A stretch of DNA of 35,406 bases from Proteromonas lacertae (taxonomy: Eukaryota; Sar; Bigyra; Opalinata; Proteromonadidae). The stretch covers positions 1-35,406 of the forward strand of contig NGBS01000638.1 of NCBI GenBank assembly GCA_002245135.1. Reading direction: 5' to 3'. Below, piece after piece: positions 18,724 through 26,648 of the stretch; position 1 is the first letter of the stretch, and every line of letters starts with the position of its first letter. The translations under genes and the position numbers were made by a program. The notes under the pieces are model-generated. The model was not told where the DNA came from and made no database searches. It was given only the letters and a program-made list of their open reading frames with translations.

Positions 18724-18966
18724 CTAGAAAATTAAAAAAATAAATTTCCTATTTTATTATTATTTATTTATTATTTTATTCTTTTAGAAATTTCTAAAAG
18801 TTATATATCAATTCTTTTACGACTTATATTTATTATTTTATATTTTTGTTTTATATTTCTTTCTTTTACTTGAATTATATTATATTCTTTGGATCAGATT
18901 TGAATTGGAAGAACAATTTCTATTAGTAGTATATCTAATTAATTAATTAATTAATACCAAAAAAAT

Positions 18967-19440
18967 ATGAGTAATTTTGCTAGAGTATATGAATTCTATG
19001 TATTCTTTGATGTACTTAAAAATTATATTAGTACTTTAAATGATTTAAGTAGAAGGGTCTATAAATTAAATCTAAGTGAAAATTTTAGTAGTAAAGATAA
19101 AACAGATCTAAGAGATAAAATAAAGTCATTTGTAACTTTCATACAAAATATCGAAGTTAAGTATAACAGGAGTAAAATAGCAACCACATTTAGCAAATCT
19201 GAATTAACATCTTATAGACTGGATATCATAGAAGACTTAGAAAAATTAATTAATAAACTAGATACATTTTATGTAGAAGATTTTGCATATATTTCTGAAG
19301 AAGATTTCAATTTGAATGCAAATACTATTAAAAATTTTAGATATATAAAAAATCATTATCTCTATTTAATCGATACAAATTCAGAATTAAATTCTATATA
19401 TAATATTTTTAAAAACAGATTGGAAGATGATAAAGACTAA
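18967..19440 (+). CDS. 157-residue helical protein, unknown
   Basis: An ATG frame of AT-rich codons, Lys/Asn/Asp-rich and almost entirely helical by eye (DVLKNYISTLNDLSRRVYKLN, EDLEKLINKLDTF, NSIYNIFKNRLEDD). No motif or membrane segment recognised. It lies divergent to the polymerase piece and convergent with a decayed minus-strand ORF. It may be another gene of the same Maverick fossil or a host gene. Confidence 0.45.
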   Translation: MSNFARVYEFYVFFDVLKNYISTLNDLSRRVYKLNLSENFSSKDKTDLRDKIKSFVTFIQNIEVKYNRSKIATTFSKSELTSYRLDIIEDLEKLINKLDTFYVEDFAYISEEDFNLNANTIKNFRYIKNHYLYLIDTNSELNSIYNIFKNRLEDDKD

Positions 19441-19756
19441 TTAATTTTTTATTTGATTTTAACATATTGTTTAAACTTGGTATTATTTCATTTAATTGTT
19501 TTTCTAATTCTTATTGTAAATATTGACTTGCTATTTTTTTCCCTTCTAATCTTCCTATTTGATGTAATACCATATCATCTAATCCTAAATGATATTCTTC
19601 ATTTAATTCTTTTAATTTTCATATAATCTCACATGCTATTTTAATTGATGTTTGATAGTCATTGCTCCCATCATCTTTCTTATTGAGATATACATTACAC
19701 ATTTCATATAAAGAATCAAAACCATTTTCTGCTTCTTCTTTAATTAGATTATCCAT
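19441..19756 (-). pseudogene. Decayed AT-rich ORF, unknown
   Basis: Reading the minus strand from an ATG at 19756 gives a protein-like sequence (MDNLIKEEAENGFDSLYEMC, later GLDDMVLHQIGRLEGKKIA) that remains coding-like over about 100 codons but is interrupted. I recognise no family. It converges on the gene ending at 19440 and may belong to the same Maverick fossil. Confidence 0.4.
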
Positions 19757-19843
19757 ATATGAAATTAGAATATTCCAGAAAATTACTAAAATAAATTATG
19801 ACATAATATGACATAGGTCACGTAATTTATGAATGTTTGATTT

Positions 19844-19884
19844 GGTGTGCCAGGAGCCCGAGTCATGCGGCTCGGTGTGCCAGG
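19844..19884. repeat. Short GC-rich direct repeat (GGTGTGCCAGG twice)
   Basis: GGTGTGCCAGG at 19844-19854 and 19874-19884, a 30-bp period, with CCGAG/CTCGG able to pair between them. It is a GC-rich island in very AT-rich DNA, exactly where the NTPase fragment loses its second half. It looks like a footprint or junction of some past insertion. Confidence 0.6.
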
Positions 19885-19893
19885 TCCTTTATT

Positions 19894-20884
19894 CTATATT
19901 ATTATCTTCTCTATTTCATTAATCTTGTCTTGAATATTTTGTAATTTTCTTTTCATGTTATTCTTTGTATTATTAAGTTCATCAATTATCATTATTTTTT
20001 TTCGTAGTTTATAAACATTGTATTGATTTACTTCTTTTTCTAATAATATTTTATTAATCTCATTTAATTCATCTAATATTATACTTATCAATGCATATCC
20101 AACCAATGTCATATCCTTGTATTGATTTTTATTTAATGTATTAAGTCTATCATCTTCATTCATAATGCAACAACAATATTCATCTATTTTTTTTACTTCG
20201 ATGGGAACATCTTTTGAAGAAAGGAATTTACTAAGTCTTCCTGATGGTAATAATAATTCAATAATTTCGTTCAATTTTTGCATAATCTTACCATTACAAT
20301 GTTTTATAATACTGTTGTTATCGTGATTAAAACTATTCATAATGCTATCACATCTAATTCTATTCTCATTAATGAATTTATCATATCCAAATATATCTTC
20401 TGTTATACTTTTCAAATCTTTACAAATAATATTGTTTACTTCTGTAATATCATTTTCATTTATATTCTTTTTATTGTTTTCTTTTGTTAAATTTTCGATT
20501 TCTTCATTCAATTTTCTTATTTTTGGTTCATTTTCTTTATCATATTTTCTTATTATTTCATCCATGATAGCCATTTTATGTGTATATCCTTCAATCTTTA
20601 AGTAATTCTTCTGCTCTTCAGTATATTCTTTACATAAATTTGTCTTTAAAAAGTATAATAATGCATAAATGAAAGAAGTCTTTCCTATACTTGGTTGTCC
20701 TTCTATTGTTATAGTCTGCTGAGGATTTTTTGATAATAATAAACAAATATGTCTAAACATTTGTTTATAACATTCTCTAATAAGAATTCTCTTTCTGGGG
20801 AATTGAAATACATTTACAGATTCATCAAACTCTAACAACTCTTTACCATTATCTACATTTAATTTTAATGAATTTACTATTCTG
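19894..20884 (-). pseudogene. Crinkler/RHS-like NTPase fragment, cut at both ends
   Basis: The minus-strand frame (ATG-initiated part 20838-19894, but homology continues to about 20880). It matches the middle of the NTPase at 3647: IVNSL, then FDESVNVFQFPRKRILIREC against FSEANVKVFQFPMNRIYIRDC, then Walker A GQPSIGKT. A Lys/Glu/Asn-rich coiled-coil-like insertion follows. The Walker B, sensor and GG.PR parts are missing, with the frame ending beside the GC-rich repeat at 19844-19884. The N-terminal part, including any SPRY-like domains, is missing because element B starts there. It is a third family member near two others, in opposite orientation, and cannot be functional as an NTPase. Confidence 0.65.
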
Positions 20885-20896
20885 TATATAGTATAT

Positions 20897-21097
20897 AAAT
20901 GGGACTCTGTGACAAAGTGTCAGAGTTCTAGCGAGTTTTCTAGGGGTCCGTCCTCTTCTAGATTCAGAGTTGACCTTTACTGGAGCTTCATCGATGCAAT
21001 CGATGAAGCTCCAGTAAAGGTCAACTCTGAATCTAGAAGAGGACGGACCCCTAGAAAACTCGCTAGAACTCTGTGACAATGTCCCATAGTCCCATTT
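20897..21097. repeat. 201-bp palindrome at the start of element B
   Basis: Two 99-bp arms around GCA (20996-20998); by eye six mismatches, all in the outer 25 bp. It has the same length, centre (ATCGAT-NNN-ATCGAT) and outer bases as the one at 17318-17518, in opposite orientation. The loop trinucleotide is the same in both when read from the terminus inward. Confidence 0.85.
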
Positions 21098-21452
21098 ACG
21101 TAAGGTGCCTACGGGATTCCTCCTACAGGGTCTACTTCTCAACAGAGTCTACTTCCCTACGGGAACTCCTCTAAGCTATTTCTATACCTATCTATGAGAC
21201 GATCTCCTACTGGTACTCCTGGAAGCTATCTAGAAGTGTTGGTTACCTCGAGGTGATGATTCTAATCAAGCTCTTGACTCTCCTTGCTACGCTGGTGATC
21301 TTGTAAGGGCTTTTAATTGAACCGTGGAAACCAACTGGGGAACCGGGAGTTTACAACTGTTAACAAGTTACCAAATGGTAACTCCGGGAGGTTCTAGCTA
21401 GTTGTGGATTTCTCAAGGGCCCTTGAAGATAATGATAAGCAATCTCGGGAGC
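21098..21452 (+). repeat. Subterminal conserved region of element B
   Basis: Inverted match to 16944-17317 of element A. It includes GTTACCAAATGGTAAC (21367-21382), a GTTAAC site just before it, and AATGATAAGCAATCTCGG at the inner border. A's 24-bp TTGTTAAC palindrome is only half present here. 21453-21587 shows nothing I can name. Confidence 0.75.
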
Positions 21453-21659
21453 TTCCTAGAGGTAAGTTACAATGGCCTTATAATTCACCTAGGTAAAGTG
21501 TTCCAATGCTCAACAATTGTCCGGGAAAAATGAGACTGCTAGACCGTAGAAACTACGGGGGGTTCTACGTTCTGAAGAGCATTAAGGATGCCGAGAAGTC
21601 AACACTCCGAGAACTCCATAGTCGTACTTTTCTTGCAATCGCTGATAAGTAAAATTACC

Positions 21660-22274
21660 ATGGATAGCAATATTGATTCAAGTAGTCTTGCGAAGTTTTC
21701 CAGGGATGAGTTAGAAGCATTGATCATCAAGGTCGAGAAGGAACAACAAAATCTAAAAGAGCATAAAGAGAAGACAAAGGGAAAGGCTTCGGAAGTAGCT
21801 TCAAAATAACGTAAGTTCAATGCTAAGTACTACATCCGATGCATCGATCAGGAGTCAGCTAAGGAATGTCTCGTACTTACCAAGGAGATGGAGGAGTACT
21901 TCAAAGAGATCACAGGCATGACTGATGAGGAAGCTTCCATGATTAACAACCAGGAAGAAATAATGAAGGCTGTGAAGATAAAGTCCATCGCTGATTACCT
22001 ATTGAAGTCCTTGACCTTACAAGTACAATTCAAGGAGTCAGAGGATCGCAGCAAGACTCCATTCCCGATACTACCTTACAACTACGAGGTATTCTTAACT
22101 AAACGCAACCAAGGAAAAGCACTCAGCAAGAGGATGAAACTCAAGATGGAAGCAACTGTTCATGACAACTTACCAAGAGAAGACAACTCCCTTGATAGTA
22201 AACCCTCGGAAGAAGCAACAACCCAACAAGACAACTTATCAGAAGCAGAAGATGACTTTAACGAGGCCTTCTAA
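21660..22274 (+). pseudogene. Terminus-proximal coiled-coil/acidic protein gene region of element B
   Basis: Two close plus-strand ORFs of one style. The first (from the ATG at 21660) has MDSNIDSSSLAKFSRDELEA followed by a Lys/Glu helix. The second (21888-22274) starts MEEYFKEITGMTDEEAS and ends in an acidic Ser/Glu tail (SEAEDDFNEAF). Intervening sequence also looks coding-like, so this is probably one broken gene. The N-terminus, with a short SSLAKFSRDEL helix followed by a charged coiled coil, gives no family. It is the first gene in from the terminus. Confidence 0.4.
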
Positions 22275-22739
22275 TTAACAGTACTCCAGGACATAGAAGC
22301 AAGGATGAACTAACACCTTAAGTAATGTTTTCTCTTGGCTCTGTTGGACTGTTTGCTTAAAACACTTCATAAGACTGACAGAGGATAACAGGCACTTGAA
22401 GTAATGATAGGAAGAGTCCTTAGAAGTCTCTTGCTCTATGTCCTCCATAGGTTGATCAGGACTGGTAAGTAGCTCCATCATGTTGAAATCAAGGGAATCG
22501 TAGGAGAGTACCTGATGATCATACTCAATAACCTCAAGTAGATCCAAGGAAATTGTAAGCACATCCTTCAAGGAGTTGATAAAGGACTGATGAAACATCC
22601 TTGGCCATTGCACCGGCCTTACATTATTCAACTCAACCTTGATGAATCCATCGGAAGATGATCGATCGAAGGAGTAAACACTCCCATAAACAACAAAGCT
22701 AAAGTTCATACTCAAGGTGTTCACGGTCTTCTCCTCCAT
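22275..22739 (-). CDS. 154-residue protein of element B on the opposite strand, unknown
   Basis: An ATG frame of ordinary composition: a beta-rich N-terminus (MNFSFVVYGSVYSFDRSS), IKVELNNVRPVQWP, then helical parts. It is the only minus-strand gene among the plus-strand genes of the first half. It overlaps nothing, and the plus strand opposite has no ORF. Its style, a beta-barrel-like front of about 60 residues, recalls the two minus-strand proteins near the right end, but I cannot show homology. Confidence 0.42.
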   Translation of the reverse strand: MEEKTVNTLSMNFSFVVYGSVYSFDRSSSDGFIKVELNNVRPVQWPRMFHQSFINSLKDVLTISLDLLEVIEYDHQVLSYDSLDFNMMELLTSPDQPMEDIEQETSKDSSYHYFKCLLSSVSLMKCFKQTVQQSQEKTLLKVLVHPCFYVLEYC

Positions 22740-22915
22740 ACTGTTGATGAACTTACAAGGATAGCTATCTCAGAGAAGTGTAGCAAGGTGATCATCGTCA
22801 GGTAAAGGACTAGAGGAAGTGTCGGGAGATTGATTGCAGCTCATTACAATGCACGATGAAAATCAAGGACTATGAGAAGCTCAATAAATAATTTCCCGAG
22901 ATAAAACATAAGGAC

Positions 22916-23326
22916 ATGGACACCAAAGTTATAAGCAATATTGTAATCCCTTCAGCTCACTTGCAACCCAAAGAAGAAGAAGAAGATAAGACCGAGGATA
23001 ACCAAGAAGGAGATATCCAAGAAGTCGAAGACCAAGGAACTGCACCTACTTCAACATCATTGACAGAGTCACAATCAAGTGAGTTATTCATGGAAGTCAA
23101 GACTGAAGAAGTTAAACAACCAGAGTTAGAAAGAGACCGAAGTAGTCATCACTTACACGATGAACAAGACCTAGATGCTGAGCTTATTGAAGACATGACT
23201 GACGAAGAGATTACTAACTTAAGAAAACACCTTGAGGAACTTATCGAGGTAGAGAAGGAGTCTAAAGATGAAGACAAGGATGAGGATGATAACAACGAGA
23301 TCCAGGAAGTAAAAGACTCTGAGTAA
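22916..23326 (+). CDS. Acidic disordered protein of element B
   Basis: 136 codons starting MDTKVISNIVIPSAHLQ, then almost entirely acidic and polar (EEEEDKTEDNQEGD, KDEDKDEDDNNE). The SNIVIPS start resembles the C-terminal NIVIPSEDL of the element A protein at 16063-16524, so this ORF may carry the tail of a homologue with its front decayed upstream (22740-22915). Function unknown. Confidence 0.4.
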   Translation: MDTKVISNIVIPSAHLQPKEEEEDKTEDNQEGDIQEVEDQGTAPTSTSLTESQSSELFMEVKTEEVKQPELERDRSSHHLHDEQDLDAELIEDMTDEEITNLRKHLEELIEVEKESKDEDKDEDDNNEIQEVKDSE

Positions 23327-23329
23327 AGT

Positions 23330-23371
23330 ACTCATAAGGAGGAACTCATAAGGAGCAACTCGCAAGGAGGT
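23330..23371 (+). repeat. Three tandem 14-bp units before the 23403 gene
   Basis: ACTCATAAGGAGGA-type units repeated three times with small differences (the third reads ACTCGCAAGGAGGT). It fills the gap between two genes of element B, just upstream of the ATG at 23403. Could be a regulatory repeat or slippage product. Confidence 0.6.
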
Positions 23372-23402
23372 ACTTACAATATCTCTTTTCTCAGGAGTAA
23401 TC

Positions 23403-23699
23403 ATGAACAAGTTCAAGAGATTCAACTTAGCTGATAGACGAAGAGTACTTTTCAAAGGCAATGGAGTAGCCAATGATGATTACAATGACCTTCATGAAGC
23501 TTACTTACAATCACTAGCAAGAGAACGTCAAGGAGCTATCTCCCGAAGAAGGAATCGAAGGATAGATGAACTCCGAGGAATGCTCAGAGACTACAACACG
23601 GAACATCCGATGATGGGTAAGGATGCAGAACTCCAAGGAGCTTACAATGTAGCTAGTGACTATCTTACTGCCTTGGAGAACAATGAGTTGATGAGTTAA
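23403..23699 (+). CDS. Small basic protein of element B
   Basis: 98 codons. A basic N-terminus (MNKFKRFNLADRRRVLFKGN) and a strongly basic middle (RQGAISRRRNRRIDELRGM) suggest nucleic-acid binding, possibly a core or packaging-associated virion protein. The C-terminus is helical (YNVASDYLTALENN). Separated by 3 bp from the next ATG, so both are probably expressed coordinately. Confidence 0.45.
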   Translation: MNKFKRFNLADRRRVLFKGNGVANDDYNDLHEAYLQSLARERQGAISRRRNRRIDELRGMLRDYNTEHPMMGKDAELQGAYNVASDYLTALENNELMS

Positions 23700-23702
23700 A
23701 GG

Positions 23703-24290
23703 ATGGCAAGATCGTTGATCCCCAAGAAGACTAAGAGCAAGAACAAGAGAGTTGCTTACAAGACAGACTCCATCGTAGATGCGATATCAACTCCTGGATT
23801 CCTTGTAGTTCCTACAATCATGAAGAGCATTGAAGCTGACCGTGAAGTAAGTGACTCCTCCGAGGATCTCGACCCTTTAACAATGATGATGATGATGATG
23901 AAACAAGGAGCCAGAGAAAGCTCCGATGATGGTGATGAGAATACAATGGCCTTACTAAGTCAACTACTTACTACTGCTGCTGCTGATGATGATGAATCAA
24001 AGAAACCTACCTCTGAGGATATCAAGAAGGTAATGGACTCACTCAAGACTGAATACTCCGATACAGTCTTCAATGAACTAGTCGACTCCATCCATCCTAC
24101 TCCTATTACAGGGAATAAGTATGGGAATGATAGTAAGTACGGAGTCTCTGATGAAACACAGGAATCTGATGGGCTTGGAATGTTAACTAAGGATCTCGAG
24201 CAGACAATTGAAGATATCAATAACAACAAGACCGTAATTGACCTTCCCGAAGAAGAAGAGTCTGATGAATCAACTTCTGAGGAGGAGTAG
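23703..24290 (+). CDS. Acidic low-complexity protein of element B
   Basis: 195 codons. Starts with a basic stretch (KKTKSKNKRVAYK), then long acidic Ser/Asp/Glu-rich parts. A homopolymeric Met run of seven residues comes from an ATG-repeat microsatellite around 23881-23901. Ends in an acidic tail (LPEEEESDESTSEEE). A basic head with acidic tail and probable disorder; no family recognised. Confidence 0.42.
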   Translation: MARSLIPKKTKSKNKRVAYKTDSIVDAISTPGFLVVPTIMKSIEADREVSDSSEDLDPLTMMMMMMKQGARESSDDGDENTMALLSQLLTTAAADDDESKKPTSEDIKKVMDSLKTEYSDTVFNELVDSIHPTPITGNKYGNDSKYGVSDETQESDGLGMLTKDLEQTIEDINNNKTVIDLPEEEESDESTSEEE

Positions 24291-24335
24291 ACAGCTTATC
24301 ATCAGTAATTCATTTCCCTTAAGTATAGTCTTGTT

Positions 24336-24530
24336 ATGACTAAGAAACTCAACAAGAAGCAAAAGGCAAAGCTCAAAGAGCTGATCATCAAGAGATTGAA
24401 GCAATGTAAAGCAACTCCTAACAGTCACTACTCTGACCTTTACAAGAAGTACTATCAGGCAATCACTGATCATTACAAGGATGTCGATATCAATGTCCAT
24501 GGTAATGAAATAGACTCCTCCGATCTCTAG
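24336..24530 (+). CDS. 64-residue Lys-rich small protein of element B
   Basis: A short ATG frame MTKKLNKKQKAKLKELIIKR, basic and helical at the front, more neutral behind (HYSDLYKKYYQAITDHY). It fits snugly between two genes on the same strand (45 and 26 bp gaps). Small size keeps confidence low. Confidence 0.38.
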   Translation: MTKKLNKKQKAKLKELIIKRLKQCKATPNSHYSDLYKKYYQAITDHYKDVDINVHGNEIDSSDL

Positions 24531-24556
24531 TAATCCATTTCTCTCTAGTAAAGACG

Positions 24557-25579
24557 ATGAGAAGCAAGGCAAGTAGCAAGAGTCCCAAGAAGGTAAAGAC
24601 AAGTGATGATCCTCTGGTGATCATCAAGAAGCAATTGTTGGAGGAGTTCAATAAGAAGGTTGAAGGTATCACCGATGTTAAGAAGCTCTCAGCAATGACC
24701 GTGAAGATGATGGAGAACAACGCCAAGGTAATGGAAGGTAACAATCAGCAGATAGTATCGATGAACTTAACTCCCAGCAATATACAATCAGGTACTATGG
24801 TAAACAACTCCCCAGCAAGAGACCTTTACAAGGCCAACATGATTAACCAGTACGGTAAAGCCAACTACTATAACTACCGAGACTTTGTTGGTAACATCAA
24901 CACTCCAGCTTCAAGGAACCTCTCAGCACTCTATCCCAATCAATCAACTTACTATCGTAATCCATCGGTAAGTCTTCCTAGCTTACAGCAGCAGGCTAAA
25001 CAAAATCAATGGATGAGCAATCCCCATCTAGTCTATCAACAGAACACTGCCCAGATCAACAACGTTCTTAGCAACTTACAATCAATGATCGAGAAGTACA
25101 AGTACGCAGCTCCTGATCAGAAACCATTGATCAGGACAAGTATAATCAGCTTCATCGAGAACTTAAGGAACGCTACCAACACCGGAGCTACGAACAGTGA
25201 TGTTACCAGAGCAGTCTTCAATTATATCAACAACCCAGAGATCAAAGGCCTCTTGAACTTCTCCTATGAGATGATCAAGACTTCCTTTGGACCGACAATG
25301 TACCAGAGCTTCATGGACGTCACCAACAACACGATCGAAGCAGTCGGAACCACTGCAGACTTCGGAAGGAACTTACTTAACCTCAGAGATGCTTACAATA
25401 AAGGAACCTTATGGAGCAACCCACAACAAGTGATTGGAAATGCTGCTGGGTTAGTTCAGAACCTTGGTAACTTCGGAACATCCCTGGACAATGGCTTTCA
25501 AGCAGTCAAGAGACTCTTTGGATATGGCAAGGTAGGAAGAAGAATCCCCTTATGGAAGCTTTACCGAAGACGTAAGTAA
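24557..25579 (+). CDS. 340-residue virion-type protein of element B, unknown
   Basis: An intact-looking frame. A basic Ser/Lys start is followed by a helical segment (LVIIKKQLLEEFNKKVEG), an Asn/Tyr/Gln-rich middle (about 90-160), and helices (INNVLSNLQSMIEKYKY, IRTSIISFIENLRNA). The C-terminus ends in a very basic tail (FGYGKVGRRIPLWKLYRRRK). Gly/Asn/Ala-rich helices with a basic end just upstream of penton and capsid genes suit a minor virion protein bound to DNA, but no homology is seen. By position it corresponds roughly to the 722-codon ORF of element A, without visible similarity. Confidence 0.5.
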   Translation: MRSKASSKSPKKVKTSDDPLVIIKKQLLEEFNKKVEGITDVKKLSAMTVKMMENNAKVMEGNNQQIVSMNLTPSNIQSGTMVNNSPARDLYKANMINQYGKANYYNYRDFVGNINTPASRNLSALYPNQSTYYRNPSVSLPSLQQQAKQNQWMSNPHLVYQQNTAQINNVLSNLQSMIEKYKYAAPDQKPLIRTSIISFIENLRNATNTGATNSDVTRAVFNYINNPEIKGLLNFSYEMIKTSFGPTMYQSFMDVTNNTIEAVGTTADFGRNLLNLRDAYNKGTLWSNPQQVIGNAAGLVQNLGNFGTSLDNGFQAVKRLFGYGKVGRRIPLWKLYRRRK

Positions 25580-25586
25580 GAGACTT

Positions 25587-26597
25587 ATGGTAAATCGTTA
25601 TTCAATCTTTTCCTTAAGTTCATTTTTCTCGGACATGTCCAACCAAACAAGAACGATCAGCATTAGCTCAGCTAGAAGAATTGCCCAGAAGAATAAGTAC
25701 GAATTGATCATTGCTATCCCCACCGATGTAAGGAAGGACAACTACAAGTACATTGCCTTGAAGTATGCTAGCATCCCCAACTCCTTCTATGTTGTCCAAG
25801 AAGGAGTCAATGACCAGATGACCTATGTCTTCCAGATCGCTATCCGTACTGTAGGAGATAAGTATGAACACGTAGAGTTCAACTACAACATGACAATCTC
25901 TCAATGAGACTATAGTGGTGATGAGCTCCTTACGATGTTCAACAGTCCCTTTGAGAAACTAACTCAAGGAGAAGTTATCAAAGTGATAAAGACCGTCCAT
26001 CCAGAGTTAGAAGCAAGTAGTACCGGAAGCAACCTCCTTATGTTCGATCCATCAACAGCCTTTGGTAAGAAGAAGTGCACGTCCTCTGATCCTCATCATA
26101 TCCACACAACTAACTTAACCTTTACAGGAGCTAGTAATGTCATCGGCCTTAAAGCAAACAACATCGCTGGTAATGAGTACACAGGAGCCTTCATCTGCTC
26201 TATCAAGTTAAAGTCTCCAGGGATTGCTTATCGATTCCTCGGGATGGGAGATACTCAATATGTCCTAGCTGATCATCAACACACTTCATCCGGTCTATTG
26301 ACTTACAAGTATCCAGAAGTAACATTGCCTGGAGAGCCTACAATCATCTGGGTAGACTCTGTAAGCATCAGGATGGACATGGTGAACCAAGATCAAGACT
26401 CCAAGATCCTAGAAACTTTCCCTATCGTGGATTTTACCCAGCCTTACATTGCCTTCAACAACAACGATCTCATCTCCCGAGCAAAGCAATTAGGTAACTA
26501 CACGGAAGGTCAAGTAATCGTTAGCATTACCCAACAAGATGGCTTCCAGCTAGACCTCAAGATGCATGACTACAACTTCGAGGTAGCCTTATTCTAA
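25587..26597 (+). pseudogene. Penton-like minor capsid gene region of element B
   Basis: Two abutting plus-strand ORFs (25587-25907 and 25935-26597) show consecutive parts of a pattern known from Polinton, virophage and Polinton-like-virus minor capsid (penton) proteins. The first has an N-terminal segment with IALKYASIPNSFYVV and a beta-rich stretch. The second has AYRFLGMGDTQYVLADHQHT, IIWVDSVSIRMDM, ETFPIVDFTQPYIAF and a C-terminal ITQQDGFQLDLKMHDYNFEV, like the usual D..G..LDL.....F.L end. Such proteins form the vertices of icosahedral capsids. It lies directly upstream of the major capsid gene, the standard order. It appears broken once. Confidence 0.62.
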
Positions 26598-26648
26598 GTT
26601 CCTTTCCATTGAATCGTTTCCTTTGTGTATTCTAAGGAGTCATAAACA

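Larger units (their letters stand above)
17531..20884. other. AT-rich segment trapped between elements A and B
   Basis: 3.35 kb of host-like composition between two head-to-head element ends. It holds the front of a Polinton-type polymerase gene cut at its left border, a divergent unknown gene, a decayed ORF, and an NTPase fragment cut at its right border. Both borders show the same 13-mer. The parts look unrelated to A or B. Confidence 0.6.

Noticed and set aside
20278-20605. Two overlapping plus-strand hydrophobic frames
   Set aside because: Shadows of the Lys/Asn-rich coiled-coil part of the NTPase fragment; antisense of such codons always looks hydrophobic.
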